A stretch of 64,000 nucleotides of DNA from Pseudomonas sp. CCC3.1 (GTDB taxonomy: Bacteria > Pseudomonadota > Gammaproteobacteria > Pseudomonadales > Pseudomonadaceae). The position numbers and the translations under genes are program-made. Shown one piece after another: positions 9,957 to 19,148 of the stretch. The notes below the pieces were generated by a model that saw only the letters and a list, made by a program, of their open reading frames with translations, was not told the DNA's origin and made no database searches. The stretch lies in the NCBI RefSeq assembly GCF_034347405.1, contig NZ_CP133778.1:2356001-2420000 (forward strand), in the 5' to 3' direction. The first letter of the stretch is position 1, and every line of letters begins with the position of its first letter.

Positions 9957-10170
9957 AAGTGTTTGCCGATGGAGCGTATTCGAATGATCCGTTTACCGAT
10001 AGATCGCGGTGGATGAAAACTATTCGGGATTCAGTGCAACTGAGCGAGTTGGCATTGCCGGGCCCCATGACTCTGCCACCACTGAAGTCACCTCATTGCC
10101 GATTTTTAAAGACATAGTGGAAACTCAAATACTTGGCTTCGATAAACAGTTGGAGTACGGCATTGCATGA
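9957..10170 (+). pseudogene. Remnant of another toxin C-terminus
   Basis: After the third TccC remnant, a frame reading VFADGAYSNDPFTDRS shifts into one reading AVDENYSGFSATERVGIAG and ends in LGFDKQLEYGIA with TGA at 10168-10170. GAYSNDPF resembles GIYAYDSDPF, found in the alternative frame at 5898-5921 at the end of the first tccC pseudogene. It may therefore be the tail of a related ADP-ribosyltransferase-like tip. There is no start and at least one frameshift. The relationship is weak and inferred. Confidence 0.3.
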
Positions 10171-10237
10171 CCCTCCACGTGAGAGCTAAATGGCAATACC
10201 CTGCAATTAGCTTCCTCTACCCCCGAGGCCTGCCAGC

Positions 10238-10627
10238 ATGGAACCAATCAGCGTTAAAGCCATTTTGCATAGCTCCATTGGCGTACTGTTCGTCAAAAAT
10301 CCTCGTAATGAATGGGAGTTGCCGGGCGGTCGACCTGAGCCCGGTGAGAGTCTGGAAGCTGCGCTGCTCCGTGAGGTACAGGAGGAGTGTGGTTTGACGG
10401 TTACGGCGCCTGCCTACGTGGGCAGCCAGTCTTGCGAAATCATTCCCGGTAAGCGGGTGTTACTGGTGTTCTTCAGCTGCGAGTGCGCAACGGCCCTGCC
10501 TAGACTGCGTTTGAGCGAGGAACACACCGATTATCGGTGGGTAGATATGGCGGGTAAGCTGCCATCCATGCTGCCTGACTACTACTGGCAAGCCTGCCAG
10601 AGGGCGTGCACCCAGTCTGCTGTGTAG
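10238..10627 (+). CDS. Nudix hydrolase
   Basis: Nudix enzymes hydrolyse nucleoside diphosphates linked to another group, using Mg2+ held by the Nudix box. The 129-residue protein shows a full box near residues 30-52: GG, PEPGE, then REVQEECGL, matching GX5EX7REUXEEXGU. ATG 10238 has GAGG about 9 bases upstream. The protein is short and single-domain, so the substrate cannot be read from sequence. It lies just downstream of the Tc remnants and converges on the DMT transporter gene (22 bases between stops). Confidence 0.9.
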   Translation: MEPISVKAILHSSIGVLFVKNPRNEWELPGGRPEPGESLEAALLREVQEECGLTVTAPAYVGSQSCEIIPGKRVLLVFFSCECATALPRLRLSEEHTDYRWVDMAGKLPSMLPDYYWQACQRACTQSAV

Positions 10628-10649
10628 CCTGGCCGGGACAGGCTCCTGC

Positions 10650-11561
10650 TCAGGTGCAGGTCAGGTGGCGTCGACGTTGATGGCGAGTGATTGCGATGCC
10701 AACTGCGACCACCGCGATACCCAGATACGTTGTCCAGTGGATCACATCGCCGAACATCGACGCGGCCCAGAACAAGGTGACCGGCGGCTCCAGATAGACC
10801 AGCGCGGACACTCGGGTGGCAGACATCCACTTCAGCAGGCTCCATAGGCTGAGGTAGGCAATGAAGGTCGAGAACAGTGTCAGCCACGCGACGGCGATCC
10901 AGACCTGCGGTGTGGCCGGAACGTCTATCGAACCCAACGACAGACCGGCCGCAGCCAGCAGTACCAGCGTAGTCGCCGACTGTAAAAACAGCGGCATCAA
11001 CAGACCGTCCTTGCTGTGATCGGAGGCCAAAACGGACTGCTGTCGTTGATAGAGGGTGGCGATGGAGAGCGTGATCGCCGCAATCAGCGGCAAGGCGTAC
11101 AGACCGGGGCTGATCTGCTTGTCGGACAGGGCGTACTCGCCCGAGATGACGATGCCGACACCGGCAAATCCTAGGATCAAGCCGATCCACTCTTTCAGAC
11201 CGCTGCGCTCATGATTACCCCGTACCGACATTGCGGCAGTAATCAGCGGTTGCAGTGCACAGATGATGGCAGCGATCCCGGCGGGTAGACCGCCGCGAAT
11301 GGCGATGTAGACACTGACCAGATAAGCGAACTGGGACAGGATGCCGATGATGCCGTTGTAGCGAAGCTGCGACCAGGACAGTGCCCCCAGTCGACGGCAC
11401 ACCATCGGCAGCAGGCAGGTGGTCACCAGGGCAAAGCGCCAGAACAGCAGGTTGATTGCTCCGGCTTCCTCGGTGCCCAGGCGGGCGCCGATGAATCCTG
11501 AGCTCCAGGACATCACGAAGATGACCTGCAGCAGAATCAGGTACAACGCGCTTTCAGGCAT
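10650..11561 (-). CDS. DMT-superfamily (EamA) transporter
   Basis: This 303-residue membrane protein has about ten hydrophobic segments arranged as two EamA repeats, as in drug/metabolite exporters. The N-terminus (MPESALYLILLQVIFVMSWS followed by SGFIGARL) and the second-half LEPPVTLFWA segment are typical. Substrate is unknown. It is divergent from a broken LysR gene at 11699-12257, the usual arrangement of an exporter with its regulator, so the exporter may now be without its dedicated control. Confidence 0.88.
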   Translation of the reverse strand: MPESALYLILLQVIFVMSWSSGFIGARLGTEEAGAINLLFWRFALVTTCLLPMVCRRLGALSWSQLRYNGIIGILSQFAYLVSVYIAIRGGLPAGIAAIICALQPLITAAMSVRGNHERSGLKEWIGLILGFAGVGIVISGEYALSDKQISPGLYALPLIAAITLSIATLYQRQQSVLASDHSKDGLLMPLFLQSATTLVLLAAAGLSLGSIDVPATPQVWIAVAWLTLFSTFIAYLSLWSLLKWMSATRVSALVYLEPPVTLFWAASMFGDVIHWTTYLGIAVVAVGIAITRHQRRRHLTCT

Positions 11562-11698
11562 GCTCCGCTCCCTGTGTAGTGCAGGTCTTCGTACGTGATT
11601 GGCCGATGCCGCATTTGAAAGAGGGGAGGCGGTCGGTGTGTCCCATGTCGTGTTACTCCACCCGTTAACTCGGGTGTTTTTACTTCGGTGGATATGGC

Positions 11699-12257
11699 TT
11701 GCGCAGCAGTCAGTCCGTTGAACTAACCCCGACAGGTCGTCATCTGCTGGGGCAACCCAGCGCGGAACTCATCGACCTGTTCTCGCGACAGCAATTGGAC
11801 GTGGCAGTGGTAGTCAGTCAAAACGCGCTGGAGCATGGGGAATGGCTTCGTTCGACGCGCCCGCGTTGGGCGGCAGCGCCCGGGTTCAGCCTCGACCCGA
11901 GCAGACCGTTGCCGTTGGTCCTGCCCTTGAAGGGCTGCCCGTATCGGGAGGCGGCCCTGCAGGCCTTGAAGGCACAAGGCATCCCGTACCGGATCCTGCT
12001 GGAAAGCGCGAACTGGCCTGCGGTGCTGGCGTGCATGAAGAGTGGCTTGGCAGTGGGCATTGTCGAGGGGGACGGAGCGTGCAGATGCATCGCTGGAATG
12101 CGTGGAGGAGATGGACGTTTTTGGGACTGCTGAACATCACGTCTACGTGCTGTCCGACACCTCCCATCCTGTCGCGCTGCGCCTGTACGAGATGTTGAAG
12201 TGCACCCTTCAGGGGGACGATGGACGAGCGCCTGCCGGTTGTTGGCAGGGTCGGTAA
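11699..12257 (+). pseudogene. Broken LysR-family regulator
   Basis: The 11699 frame contains RSSQSVELTPTGRHLL, the end of a LysR DNA-binding domain. It is followed almost at once by effector-domain sequence (ELIDLFSRQQLDVAVVV, ALKAQGIPYRILLESANW, CMKSGLAVGIVEGD). The helix-turn-helix start and about 100 residues between the domains are missing. Around 12070 the frame breaks: the family continuation (ECVEEMDVFGTAEHHVYVLS) is in the frame ending at 12257. It was probably the regulator of the divergent DMT transporter. The decay borders the McrBC locus. No gene is supported between 12258 and 12454. Confidence 0.75.
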
Positions 12258-12454
12258 GGCCATCGAGGTCATCGGTCCGTTGCACAAAAGGCTCAAAAAC
12301 GACAGGCAGCAGCCTCTTCACTCCGTCGTCGCTCTAGCGGACAACACTGCTGAAACTCTGCCATGCTGGCACTTCGCCTTGTCTGCTGCCATGCTTTCGC
12401 GGATTAGGCCGGTGACTTTATCGTGCCAAGGACGTGTGTCATGGAGTGTAGACG

Positions 12455-13567
12455 TTGGGTTTAGAGAAGAAGGTCCGGGCGGCAGAAATAAGTGTTTTCA
12501 ACAGATACGGGGTAATGGCCGATTTATCTACCTTCGAGGAAGAGGCGCTGGATCAAGCCATCAAGGGCCGCGTGCCAGTGAAATTGGCGCAAGACATGAC
12601 GTTCGCCAGTTGGTGCGATCAATTGCTGGGACAGAATATCCGTGTTCCTGTCGCTCGTTTTGATAGAGCAGTTCCCGGTCAAACCAGACTCAGTAACCTG
12701 GCCGTTGCACGTGACTTGGCCAAGAGTTTAAAAGCTCGTGACAGACAGCTTCAGACTGCGCTCAAGGAGGCTGAAAATCAGGTTGATCAATTGAAGGCTG
12801 AACTCAATGCACTTAAGCAAGGTTCGGCCCTTGCAGAATCGGCTGTGCCTGTATCGAAGATCTCTGAAAGCCTGCGCACTTGGTACTGCACAACCTCTGC
12901 GTCTTTGCAGAAAGTTCTGGACGACATAAAAGAAATCGAAGGCCCTTTTTTTGGCCAGCAAGGCCTGTCCAACAGGGATTATCGTAAACAGTTGTTCGAG
13001 GCTGTTTTGTACGCCTTGAATAATCTGGAATGCATCGGTTTTTCCATTAATGTGCACCTGCACGACAATTCAAACGAAGAGCCTGTTTCTCCGTCACTCC
13101 TGATGCATCGGAGCCCAGTGTCTAATATTGATAGGTTCGATGTTAACTACTTTGATTTCGTCATTAATGACATCCAAGTCGATGTGTTTGAAGAGGTTAG
13201 TAAGAACTTTTTTGGTTGGCAGCCACAGCCAACTGTTGATCCCGAACGCCGTTTCCAGTGCCATGTTGAAGTGATCGCAAGCCAGCAGTTGGTCTTGGCT
13301 GAGGGAGAGTTATCGCACCTGTCCTACTTCATGCATAAATTATTCGAGAGCCTTTCCAGGTCAGGTGATTTCAAAAAAAGAGGATCATTGATCGAGAAGC
13401 TGGTTCTGTGCCAATTGCTATCCTTTACCGCTCCATGTATGCCTGGCAGATCAAAATATCAGCTTAGATCGCTAGACTCTGCGGGTCGTAGTGCACCCAC
13501 GGATGTCCCTGCCGGGGTGATAGTTGATCATCTTTTCCAGATGCTGCGTGGGTCGATCTGGCGGTGA
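12455..13567 (+). CDS. Coiled-coil protein of unknown function preceding McrBC
   Basis: The 370-residue product is not recognised. The N-terminal ~85 residues are polar and helical (RAAEISVFNRYGVMADLST), followed by a predicted coiled coil at about 86-122 (SLKARDRQLQTALKEAENQ). A mixed alpha/beta C-terminal region includes EGPFFGQQGLSNRDYRKQL and VNYFDFVINDIQVDVFEEV. The TTG start at 12455 has GGAG (12443-12446) 8 bases upstream; ATG 12515 is an internal alternative. The gene lies 71 bases before mcrB in the same direction, so it is probably co-transcribed and may be a specificity or sensor component. That role is inference from position only. Confidence 0.75.
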   Translation: MGLEKKVRAAEISVFNRYGVMADLSTFEEEALDQAIKGRVPVKLAQDMTFASWCDQLLGQNIRVPVARFDRAVPGQTRLSNLAVARDLAKSLKARDRQLQTALKEAENQVDQLKAELNALKQGSALAESAVPVSKISESLRTWYCTTSASLQKVLDDIKEIEGPFFGQQGLSNRDYRKQLFEAVLYALNNLECIGFSINVHLHDNSNEEPVSPSLLMHRSPVSNIDRFDVNYFDFVINDIQVDVFEEVSKNFFGWQPQPTVDPERRFQCHVEVIASQQLVLAEGELSHLSYFMHKLFESLSRSGDFKKRGSLIEKLVLCQLLSFTAPCMPGRSKYQLRSLDSAGRSAPTDVPAGVIVDHLFQMLRGSIWR

Positions 13568-13638
13568 GTGTCAGCTATTTGGACACTATTTTGAAAAGTA
13601 CCGATTAAGGTCGAAAAATCTATTTTGGAGTACAGGCT

Positions 13639-16038
13639 GTGAGTGCAGTAGTCGGTAAAAACTTCAAGGACTGGATGATCAAGTCAGGTAAAGCTGTCAA
13701 CACAGCCAATAATTATTTGACGGGTGTGAACCTGGTGACCCGGCACTCTGGCAAGGATGTTTTGCAGATCACCGATCTTCCTGAGTTACGCCAACTGTAT
13801 GTGGATTATGGGCCGCAAGGCACTCATGCCGCTATGGGTGACACTAATAGCAGTAATGTGCACAACGGACTGAAACAGTGGCTGGGGTATCAAACTTTTT
13901 TAGCTCAAGGGGGAGGGAACACAATAGAGCGCTCGGCTGTAACACCGCCTCTGAATCAGATCCTGTTCGGTCCGCCTGGAACCGGAAAAACCTATGCAAC
14001 CATCGAAGCGGCTCTAGAAGTTCTTGATCCTCAGTGGCTATCGACTCATCTTGATAATCGAATTGCGCTGAAAGTACGTTTTGATGCACTGGTCCAGAAT
14101 GGCCTGATCCGTTTTGTTACTTTTCATCAAAGTTTCAGTTACGAAGACTTTGTTGAAGGTTTGCGAGCTGAAACCGGAACGGACGGTCAATTGCGTTACG
14201 AAGTGGTCGATGGTGTGTTTAAAAGCCTCTGTGATGTGGCCGCCGCAAAGGTGACTCAGCAGGCGCAGGCACCGATTGATATCAGCGGTCGTCGCATTTG
14301 GAAAATGTCGCTAGGCAATACATTGGGCGATGATGCCTATATCTACGATGAGTGCATAAGCAATGGCTATGCGTTGCTAGGGTACGGCGATCAAGTGGAC
14401 TTCACCGGTTGTGAAAGCCGACAGGCCATCCATCAGCGCTTTATTGAAGCCGGTTACACGCTGGCCCCCGATGCCTACAACATCACGGCAGTCGCGACAT
14501 TTCTACTGAAAGTTAAACCGGGCGATTTGGTTGTGGTGAGCGATGGCAATCACAAATTTCGCGCCATCGGTGAGTTCACCAGCGATTATCAACCCATCAA
14601 GCGGGCCGATGCCGATGAGGCCTACGGGCAGTGTCGTCAGGTCAATTGGCTCAGGGTTTACTCACCGTCATTGCCGTGTGACTTGTTAATGAACAAGACC
14701 TTTAGTCAGGCGACTATTTATCAGCTGCGTGAGGGGTCAGTTGATGGGGGCAAACTGAAGGGTTTATTGGACGCGGAAGTATCTAATTCAGGGCTTGGCG
14801 TTCAGGCTCGACCTTTTAAACCAGGGGACCGCTTCGGTTCAGGCTATGAGGTGATCAACGCGTCGGCGGATGTCGTTGAACTGCGAAAGCCCAATGATGA
14901 CGTTTTGCCCATAGGCATGAGCGTGGTGAACACGCTTGCCGACTATGTGCGTGCGCAACGTATAACGATGGCCGATATTCGTGAAAAACGGGTATTTGAA
15001 CGAGTCGCGGACACCCAGCTAGAGCCTTTTTTAGTCAACGGCCATAACACTCTCTTGGCGGCTTTGGTCGAGCATGTGGTGAATCGCGTGACACCGGGAG
15101 AGGCGTCACTCCCTGGTCATGAGTCTTCCAATGCCCGCGTCCTGATCATCGACGAAATTAACCGTGGGAATATCTCGAGGATTTTTGGTGAACTGATCAC
15201 CTTGATCGAACCTTCCAAGCGGGCCGGTGCTGCTGAAGCGCTGTCGATTGTGCTGCCCTACTCGAAACGCTCGTTCAGCGTGCCCTCTAATGTGTTCTTG
15301 ATTGGCACCATGAACACGACAGACCGTTCGCTGGCCGGCCTGGATATCGCTCTGCGTCGACGATTCACCTTCCAAGAAATGCCTCCACGGCCCGAACTGC
15401 TGGACCATGTGAATGTGGACGGGGTCAATATTGGTCAACTGTTGCGGGTCATGAATCAACGCATTGAGGTGTTGTTGGATCGCGACCATTGTCTAGGCCA
15501 TGCCTACTTTATGCCGTTGATCGATGACTGCCGCCTTGAGCGGCTTGCCTCGATTGTTCGTCATCAAGTACTGCCATTGCTGCAGGAATACTTCTTTGAC
15601 GATTGGTTGCACATTCAGTGGGTCATGAACGATCACCGCAAAGCCCCGCAGTACTGTTTTTTGAGCCAAGCAACCCAAGTTGCAGAGTCTTTATTTGGTG
15701 CTGAGGTTAACCTTACGGCACATAACCTACCGTGGAGTATTAATAGCGAGGCATTTGAGCGTTTAGAAGCCTATCTAGGCGTTATTGATCATCACGTTAC
15801 TTTTGCCAAGCCGAATATTGCGCAGCAGGTGCAGTTTGGTGCACTGACGATTCGACAATTGAGCAGCGGCACCATTGAGGTCTTGCACGATGGCGCTTGT
15901 TTAGCGACGGCAATGCCCTCGTTGCGGGATGTCGCGGGCCAGTTAGGAGTGTCCTTGACCACGAGTGAAGGCTCTGAATACAACACTCGCACGCTGGGGC
16001 GCAAGGTGATGAAGGCCATTGAGGCCAGTCACGAGTGA
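13639..16038 (+). CDS. mcrB: McrB-type GTPase/AAA+ subunit with integrase-like and EVE-like domains
   Basis: McrB is the GTP-driven motor and recognition subunit of McrBC type IV restriction, which cuts modified DNA. Residues 1-95 resemble the helical core-binding domain of tyrosine recombinases (FKDWMIKSGKAVNTANNYL). Walker A GPPGTGKT is at 111-118, followed by VTFHQSFSYEDFVEGLR. Walker B VLIIDE is at about 501-506, then NRGNISRIFGEL and the McrB signature MNTTDRSLAGLDIALRRRF near 558. Between the Walker motifs, about residues 214-362 (RRIWKMSLGN, AVATFLLKVKPGDLVVVSDG, FRAIGEFTSDY) look like an EVE/PUA-type modified-base reader. GTG 13639 has GGAG 8 bases upstream. The stop overlaps the mcrC start (GTGA). 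Family call is firm; the two accessory domains are judged by eye. Confidence 0.9.
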   Translation: MSAVVGKNFKDWMIKSGKAVNTANNYLTGVNLVTRHSGKDVLQITDLPELRQLYVDYGPQGTHAAMGDTNSSNVHNGLKQWLGYQTFLAQGGGNTIERSAVTPPLNQILFGPPGTGKTYATIEAALEVLDPQWLSTHLDNRIALKVRFDALVQNGLIRFVTFHQSFSYEDFVEGLRAETGTDGQLRYEVVDGVFKSLCDVAAAKVTQQAQAPIDISGRRIWKMSLGNTLGDDAYIYDECISNGYALLGYGDQVDFTGCESRQAIHQRFIEAGYTLAPDAYNITAVATFLLKVKPGDLVVVSDGNHKFRAIGEFTSDYQPIKRADADEAYGQCRQVNWLRVYSPSLPCDLLMNKTFSQATIYQLREGSVDGGKLKGLLDAEVSNSGLGVQARPFKPGDRFGSGYEVINASADVVELRKPNDDVLPIGMSVVNTLADYVRAQRITMADIREKRVFERVADTQLEPFLVNGHNTLLAALVEHVVNRVTPGEASLPGHESSNARVLIIDEINRGNISRIFGELITLIEPSKRAGAAEALSIVLPYSKRSFSVPSNVFLIGTMNTTDRSLAGLDIALRRRFTFQEMPPRPELLDHVNVDGVNIGQLLRVMNQRIEVLLDRDHCLGHAYFMPLIDDCRLERLASIVRHQVLPLLQEYFFDDWLHIQWVMNDHRKAPQYCFLSQATQVAESLFGAEVNLTAHNLPWSINSEAFERLEAYLGVIDHHVTFAKPNIAQQVQFGALTIRQLSSGTIEVLHDGACLATAMPSLRDVAGQLGVSLTTSEGSEYNTRTLGRKVMKAIEASHE

Positions 16039-17306
16039 GCACGTTAATCACGGTACGCGAGTATGCGCGGCTTACGGTGGATGCTGTTGAGCCTTCACTC
16101 GACCGAGCTCAAGTGTCTGCCAGTGCGTTTGACTGGCTATGCCAACAAAGTGCGTCGTTTAGTCGAGCAGGCGCGACTTTGGTTCAAGTGGAAGGGCGTC
16201 GCTGGCTCAAACTTGATAGCTATGTTGGGGTGCTGGAAACACCTTGCGGTACGCGTTTGGAAATTTTGCCTAAGCACTTTGACAGTGGCGACTGTGAGGT
16301 CCAAAGCCGAGCGTTGCTGCGACGGCTGATCCAGCGATCACTCAACTTGAAACCTCGCGAAGTGAGCCCGACAGCGCTAGAGGTTTACGACGCGCCCTTG
16401 TCCGAATGGGTGATAGGACAATTTCTCGCAGCGTTAGATCATCTAATTAAACGCGGTATGCGTTTTGATTATCAGCGGGTCGAAGAAGAGCAGCGCTATC
16501 TGCGGGGTCAACTTAACGTGGTCGCGCAGATGCGTCAGCCGCCGGCGCGCAAGCATTTCTTTCACGTGCGCCATGACATCTTTGTCGCCGATCGAGCGGA
16601 AAATCGATTGCTCAAGTTGGCCCTTGAACGTGTGTGTCAAACCACCCAAGACCCCGCTAACTGGCGATTGAGCCATGAACTCCGTGGTGTGTTGCACGAG
16701 GTGCCCGCTAGCCCATCGGTGCGTGATGATTTTCGGGCCTGGCGGACTGATCGGTCGATGGCCCATTACCAGCCGATCAAACCGTGGTGCGAGTTAATTC
16801 TTAACCAGCAGATGCCAATTGCGGTAGCGGGTGAGTGGCGGGGGATTAGCCTGTTGTTCCCGATGGAAAAGCTGTTCGAACGCTATGTCGAAGGCTGGCT
16901 ACGCCGCTCATTGCCCCCAGAGGCAAAGCTTACCGCTCAAGCGGCCAGTGAATATTTATGTGAGCACCAAGATGGGCGAATGTTTCGCCTTGAACCGGAC
17001 TTACTGGTGCGCAAGGGCGGGCAAAGTTGGGTGCTAGACACAAAATGGAAGCGCCTAAGTTCAGTTGACCGCGAAAAGAAATACGGATTAAGCCAAAGTG
17101 ATTTCTACCAGTTGTTTGCTTATGGTCAGAAATACCTGCAAGGGCGCGGCGAGTTGGTCTTGATCTATCCGCGCCGCGCGGAGTTTCAACACGCTCTGCC
17201 CCCATTCGATTTTGGCGATGGCCTAAGGTTATGGGTACTGCCGTTTGATATGGAGGCGGAGCGTTTGCTTGATGCTCAGGTGTTGAGTCTGTTTGCTGAT
17301 CATTGA
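16035..17306 (+). CDS. mcrC: McrC-type nuclease subunit
   Basis: McrC supplies the endonuclease of McrBC and stimulates the McrB GTPase. The 423-residue product has the N-terminal McrC region (RWLKLDSYVGVLETPCGTRL) and a C-terminal PD-(D/E)XK core: EPDLLVRKG with Asp about 322, then VLDTKWK with Asp 335 and Lys 337. ELVLIYPRR follows. The GTG start overlaps the mcrB stop by four bases, indicating translational coupling. All visible catalytic residues are present, so the system could be active. Confidence 0.9.
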   Translation: MSTLITVREYARLTVDAVEPSLDRAQVSASAFDWLCQQSASFSRAGATLVQVEGRRWLKLDSYVGVLETPCGTRLEILPKHFDSGDCEVQSRALLRRLIQRSLNLKPREVSPTALEVYDAPLSEWVIGQFLAALDHLIKRGMRFDYQRVEEEQRYLRGQLNVVAQMRQPPARKHFFHVRHDIFVADRAENRLLKLALERVCQTTQDPANWRLSHELRGVLHEVPASPSVRDDFRAWRTDRSMAHYQPIKPWCELILNQQMPIAVAGEWRGISLLFPMEKLFERYVEGWLRRSLPPEAKLTAQAASEYLCEHQDGRMFRLEPDLLVRKGGQSWVLDTKWKRLSSVDREKKYGLSQSDFYQLFAYGQKYLQGRGELVLIYPRRAEFQHALPPFDFGDGLRLWVLPFDMEAERLLDAQVLSLFADH

Positions 17307-17362
17307 GCAGGCACTCAGGCTTATTTCAGGGGGATTATCGGGCTTCTTGATGCAGGGAAGGG

Positions 17363-18247
17363 TTAGCGTGTCATCGCCGCCAGTATTCTCCCCGTGTCTT
17401 TGGCGGGGGGTAATCCAAAAACGCGCGCATAGTCGCGACTGAATTGCGTTGCACTTTCATACCCCACTTCGAAAGCCGCCGCCGTGACACTTTTGGCATT
17501 GGCGACCATCAGCATCCGCGCTTGGAGCAAGCGAACACGCTTTTGATATTGCAAGGGGCTCAATGTTGTGACCGCTTTGAAGTGACGGTGAAAGGCTGAG
17601 ACGCTCATCGCAGCGTTCTGAGCGAGGTTTTCCACCCTGATAGGCATGGCAAAATCCCGACGAATCCACTGGATGGCTTGATTGACTCTGGCCATCGCGG
17701 TGTCTGGCACTGCAATTGCCCTTAGCATCCAGCCGTGTGGCCCTTGCAATACGCGGAACAGAATTTCACGCTCGTAAACGGAGGCCAAGGCCGTGATGTC
17801 GTCAGGTTTGCCGATCAATCGCAACATCCGCACCCAGGCGTCCATCAACTCGGGGGTGGTGGCCGCCACTGAAAAGCCCGGCTGATGATCGTGACGACTA
17901 ACAGGTTTGGGCAGATCGGCTAACAGCGTGGATAACACGATCGGATCAAGCGTCAGGCTGACCGCCAGGTAGGGCTCGCCTGTGGGGGCAGGGTGCACTG
18001 AACCCACTGCCGGAAGCTCAATGGACATAACGAAATAGGTCGCCGGGTCATACCTCAACGTGCGATCGCCCACGGTCATGGTTTTGCTGCCCTGCAGGAT
18101 CAGGTTGATCATCGGTTCGTAGACCGCAGCGAGCATGTGCTCAGGGATTTTGCCCTGAACCATGGCGACGCGCGGAATGCCTGTCTCTGTGCGGCGGTTT
18201 TCGGCTTTTGAGGCGAGGGCCCGGAGTTCATTCAGTTGGCTGTTCAT
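17363..18247 (-). CDS. AraC-family transcriptional regulator (AraC_N type)
   Basis: The product has an N-terminal AraC_N sensor domain (YEPMINLILQGSKTMTVGD) and a C-terminal double helix-turn-helix (ENLAQNAAMSVSAFHRHFK, YESATQFSRDYARVFGLPP). I start it at MNSQLNEL because that lines up with the start of its paralogue at 21526-22437; an ATG three codons upstream (18256) is possible. It is divergent from the SDR gene at 18387, 139 bases away, and probably controls that SDR-VOC-reductase operon. Confidence 0.88.
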   Translation of the reverse strand: MNSQLNELRALASKAENRRTETGIPRVAMVQGKIPEHMLAAVYEPMINLILQGSKTMTVGDRTLRYDPATYFVMSIELPAVGSVHPAPTGEPYLAVSLTLDPIVLSTLLADLPKPVSRHDHQPGFSVAATTPELMDAWVRMLRLIGKPDDITALASVYEREILFRVLQGPHGWMLRAIAVPDTAMARVNQAIQWIRRDFAMPIRVENLAQNAAMSVSAFHRHFKAVTTLSPLQYQKRVRLLQARMLMVANAKSVTAAAFEVGYESATQFSRDYARVFGLPPAKDTGRILAAMTR

Positions 18248-18386
18248 GGTGGGCATGCTGACGCGGCTATGGCGCCCAGCGCAAGTAAAAAGCAGAAACA
18301 GGCAGGTTTAGAGTAGGAACGGTTGTGCTCGTGATGGCGGGGCTCCTTACTGTGGAGGCTCATTCAACCAGCAGTGGAGCTTAGTC

Positions 18387-19130
18387 ATGAGTGTGATCGT
18401 CATTACCGGTGGGAGTCGTGGCATAGGCGCCAGTGCAGCAGAGCATGCTGCTCGGCGTGGCATGGGGGTCATCCTCACTTACAACACTCATCCCGATGCC
18501 GCGGAAGGCGTTGTACAGCGCATTGAGCAAGCAGGTGGCAAAGCCGTAGCGCTCAAACTCGACGTTGCAAACGTCGCCAGCTTCGAGGCATTTCGCAAGA
18601 CTGTCGTCACTGTCCTTCAAGGCACCTGGGGCACAAGCTCGCTCTCGGGCTTGGTCAACAACGCCGGGTACGGTCTGTTCAGCCCACTGGAGTCAGTCAG
18701 CGAAGCGCAGTTCGATGGCCTTTTCAACGTCCACCTCAAAGGGCCATTTTTTCTGACTCAGGCCTTGCTGCCATTGCTTGAAGAGAACGCGAGCATCGTT
18801 AACCTCACCAGCGCCACTACGCGTGTGGCGACTGCCGGGGTTGCGCCTTATGCCGCCTTCAAAGGTGGTCTGGAAGTGCTCACGCGTTACATGGCCAAGG
18901 AGTTTGGAAGGCGCCGCATCAGGGCCAATGCGGTTTCACCGGGGGCGATTCGTACTGAGTTGGGGGGAGGGCTCAATGATGAGTTCGAAGCCCTGCTAGC
19001 TGGGCAGACGGCGTTGGGCCGAGTGGGCGAGCCCGAAGACGTAGCACGGGTCATTAGCATGTTGCTGTCGCAAGAGGGCGCCTGGATCAATGCACAAAAC
19101 ATTGAGGTTGCTGGCGGCTACATCATCTGA
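18387..19130 (+). CDS. Short-chain dehydrogenase/reductase (SDR)
   Basis: This NAD(P)-dependent oxidoreductase of 247 residues has the Rossmann motif TGGSRGIG near residue 7, the NNAG motif near residue 90, and an active-site YAAFK preceded by a Ser-rich segment (VNLTSATT). The C-terminal segment ends VAGGYII. Substrate is unknown. It begins a tight operon: a VOC protein follows after 18 bases and a saccharopine-dehydrogenase-like protein overlaps that. It is divergent from an AraC regulator. Confidence 0.88.
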   Translation: MSVIVITGGSRGIGASAAEHAARRGMGVILTYNTHPDAAEGVVQRIEQAGGKAVALKLDVANVASFEAFRKTVVTVLQGTWGTSSLSGLVNNAGYGLFSPLESVSEAQFDGLFNVHLKGPFFLTQALLPLLEENASIVNLTSATTRVATAGVAPYAAFKGGLEVLTRYMAKEFGRRRIRANAVSPGAIRTELGGGLNDEFEALLAGQTALGRVGEPEDVARVISMLLSQEGAWINAQNIEVAGGYII

Positions 19131-19148
19131 ACAACTGAGGAAATCACT

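Noticed and set aside
10167..10397. Plus-strand frame overlapping the Nudix gene start
   Set aside because: It is out of frame with the Nudix box and carries no recognisable motif.
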